Shown: positions 61,948 through 64,000 of the stretch, in pieces
Layout: the number at the start of each line of letters is the position of its first letter
Position numbering within the stretch: the stretch's first letter is position 1
Source of the DNA: Xylocopa sonorina
Lineage: Eukaryota; Arthropoda; Insecta; Hymenoptera; Apidae
Assembly (NCBI RefSeq): GCF_050948175.1
Contig: NC_135198.1
Location: 8,321,001 to 8,385,000 of the forward strand
Reading direction: 5' to 3'
Length of the DNA: 64,000 bases
Notes under the pieces: generated by a model
What the model saw: the letters and a program-made list of their open reading frames with translations, nothing else
What the model was told of the DNA's origin: nothing
Database searches by the model: none
Translations under genes and position numbers: made by a program

Positions 61948-64000
61948 CAGTTTTCTCGACGACCATCGAACTTTCGCGTGGCTCGCTTTCATATCCTCAG
62001 ATGGACGCTACGAAAGAAAGTTCGTCCATGTCGGAGCATCGTGAAGGTATTTACAGTACTCGCCGTGCTCTTTTATTTCTACGAAAGAACTAACTCGAAA
62101 ATAACGAAAGGATATCGACAGCTTTTCGTTCACTTGCAATTGCAAGTTGCCTAAGCGTTTCATTACCTGAACAACCAGCAGAGGTTTACGCAGCTGCACA
62201 CACGCGATTAATGCGCGCGATCACACGCCACCGCATAAACCGCCGCTAATCACTCGCGCAACTAAGCCGTCGCGAAACAGAAGACTCGAGCCATCGCTTG
62301 GCCTTAATCGCCACCGCGAAATCGGCTACGCAAACAGCCACCAATTTTGCGCGAGGCTATAGTGGAAGCTGGGGAAACGCGGTCGGGCGTCTGATTAAAT
62401 GGGGGAGCGTTCCTCCTTCCGGTAAAGGTACGAGGTGGAAAAAGGAGCGAAATTCAGACAAACGACCCGCGGTGGGGTCAAAGACGTCAACTATCGACCG
62501 ACATTGTGGCAAATCGGATCTCGATAAAACAGGGTACTCCTCTCATTCCCTCCCCCCGTGACAAACTGGTTTTCAGACTCGTCACATGCAAACCAATAGC
62601 GACGTTCTTCGATGAACGCCGTTTCTACGAACGACCGCTCTCACGCCTCCGTGTGGTCGAAAGCGGATAATTTTAAGCTACCCTCGACGTGTGGCGTGAC
62701 AGGTTTCATCGATATTGGCGGAGTTTTATTTTCGCCCCGCTTCTGCGTGCGAGGTGGTAGCGCTTTTTCGATATCAGTTATTTGTTCCTCGTCCTTTTTC
62801 TTCTTCTTTTTTTAATAATATCCTTCGCTCTGTGTCTTCGTTTCTATCTGGAATTCAAGTATTTACGGACGCGTAGAGGATACAGCCAGAGAAAAGAGGG
62901 AAGAGAATAAATATTAAAAGAATAACAGAGGAGAAATGGAATAGCTACGCGGATGAAAAAAGTTACGACTTGAAAGCTGCTTTCGATAAACTTGTTCAGT
63001 TTGAAGTCTACCAGCCTTCGTGGAAGAATCGTGAAAAAATGTACGTAGAACGCGCGCGAACGTATGCGATATATTCGCCAGTGTTTTTGCGGTTTAATTA
63101 AAAGAAGAACTTTCACGGAGCCAGATTACGACACTAAGACACGCGAGCGATACAATTACGACGATGTCCAATGGCGAAAAAATGAATTACTTCGAGTTTC
63201 TCAACTAAAACGACGATGCATAGAAATAACGCTTTGTAATAACATTCAGTTTACATATATTTCCATGCGATTTCACGTGCGCCAGGAGTTGATGAAATAA
63301 TATCAGACGGAATACCTGGGACGAGCGGCTCGCGTCGAGAGAGTAGTCGGACGAGTAAAAAAAGAATTTTCTATGAGAACCTTATATTTTATACGTTTCG
63401 AAGCTTTTAACCAGAATCAACAGAAACGCACGCGCAATTATGCAGACGAAGCTTTCAGCAGCAAACAACGGGAATCCGCGAAATTAATATCGCTTCAGCG
63501 GCAAAGCGTAAAGCTGGATAAAAGGAAACACACGAACTCGACAAATCGAGTGCAGAGGAAACGCGAAAAGTTCTCGTCCGACGAGGCCTACGATCGATGG
63601 GATCATAAACGAATCGATAACGTGAATTATCGAACGGCCACGGTATTCTGAGTGGATACCGTGTCTAAATAGACCCACGTAAGTTGAATCGCAGACGGGC
63701 AAAAGCTTTGAAAGCTGCCGATGCGATCGTAAACGGCGCGAGGGCCCGGTCATAAATATTCTCTGCGTTATTAACTGTCGGATGAAAGAGGGAGAACGAG
63801 GATAGCGGAAGAGAGGGACCCGGCTGGATGGCATCGTTGCTCGTCTACGTGAAATTGCAAAATTATAGGAAATGCATTACCGCTTTTACGCGCCGGTTGA
63901 TTGGAGCCGTACCCGCGGACAGGCGGCGGTATTAAATTAATCAGCAACTGTTGCTGGCTGCTCTCAGGCGAGTTGAAATGTTTTCAAGCGGATCGCGGCG

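Larger units (their letters stand above)
50953..64000. other. Intergenic DNA beyond GlcAT-I
   Basis: No protein family recognised on either strand over 13 kb. The region has a GC- and GGT-rich block (52.1-53.1 kb), a CT array (53.4 kb), a TIR-bounded unit (55.6-56.35 kb), a possible core promoter (57.5 kb) and a duplicated element (60.3 and 61.8 kb). GlcAT-I's promoter should lie just right of 50952. Confidence 0.5.

Noticed and set aside
1..64000. CRISPR arrays, operons, ribosome binding sites, rRNA
   Set aside because: Nothing of the kind is seen, and introns, GPI signal and poly(A) signals show a eukaryotic genome.

Overview
The window is animal nuclear DNA from an insect. It carries one complete, alternatively spliced neural cell-adhesion gene, Fasciclin 2 (Fas2, + strand), and one complete housekeeping glycosyltransferase gene, the GlcAT-I / B3GAT3 orthologue (- strand). 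Insect origin rests on the Fas2 protein: five Ig domains, two FN3 domains, GPI and transmembrane endings, and a C-terminal SAV. The CpG-rich composition, long non-coding stretches and many short GA, TA, ATT and poly-T tracts would fit a hymenopteran (bee, wasp or ant). That is inference, and I cannot name the species.

Layout. 1-20027: long non-coding DNA upstream of Fas2, with simple repeats and a degenerate ~125-bp-spaced repeat at 15.3-15.65 kb, but no gene I can support. 20028-45687: Fas2 coding exons. There are six shared exons (20028-29906), a GPI-anchor terminal exon (30608-30720), an 11.6 kb interval of non-coding DNA, then transmembrane and cytoplasmic exons (42277-42408, 43007-43076, 45546-45687). 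An extra phase-compatible exon at 44144-44269/44273 sits exactly where Drosophila Fas2 has its optional cytoplasmic PEST insert. 45688 to about 48.76 kb: the long 3' UTR of the transmembrane form. About 48.8-50.95 kb: GlcAT-I in four exons on the opposite strand, converging tail-to-tail with Fas2; candidate poly(A) signals lie only ~90 bp apart. 50953-64000: non-coding DNA with GGT- and CT-rich tracts, a TIR-bounded ~760 bp unit, a duplicated ~150 bp element and candidate core promoter motifs; no recognisable protein.

Splice phases were checked by hand and close in frame. Fas2 GPI form: 2334 nt, 777 aa. Fas2 TM form: 2565 nt, 854 aa. TM form with the 126-nt cassette: 896 aa; the same exon used as a terminal exon: 850 aa. 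GlcAT-I: 996 nt, 331 aa, close to the ~335 aa of the human enzyme. The two genes have no evident functional link. Fas2 mediates homophilic neuronal adhesion, while GlcAT-I finishes the tetrasaccharide linker for heparan and chondroitin sulfate in the Golgi. The most interesting signals are the unusual Fas2 cytoplasmic cassette exon, the closely convergent 3' ends, and several degenerate or dispersed repeats not explained by the genes.
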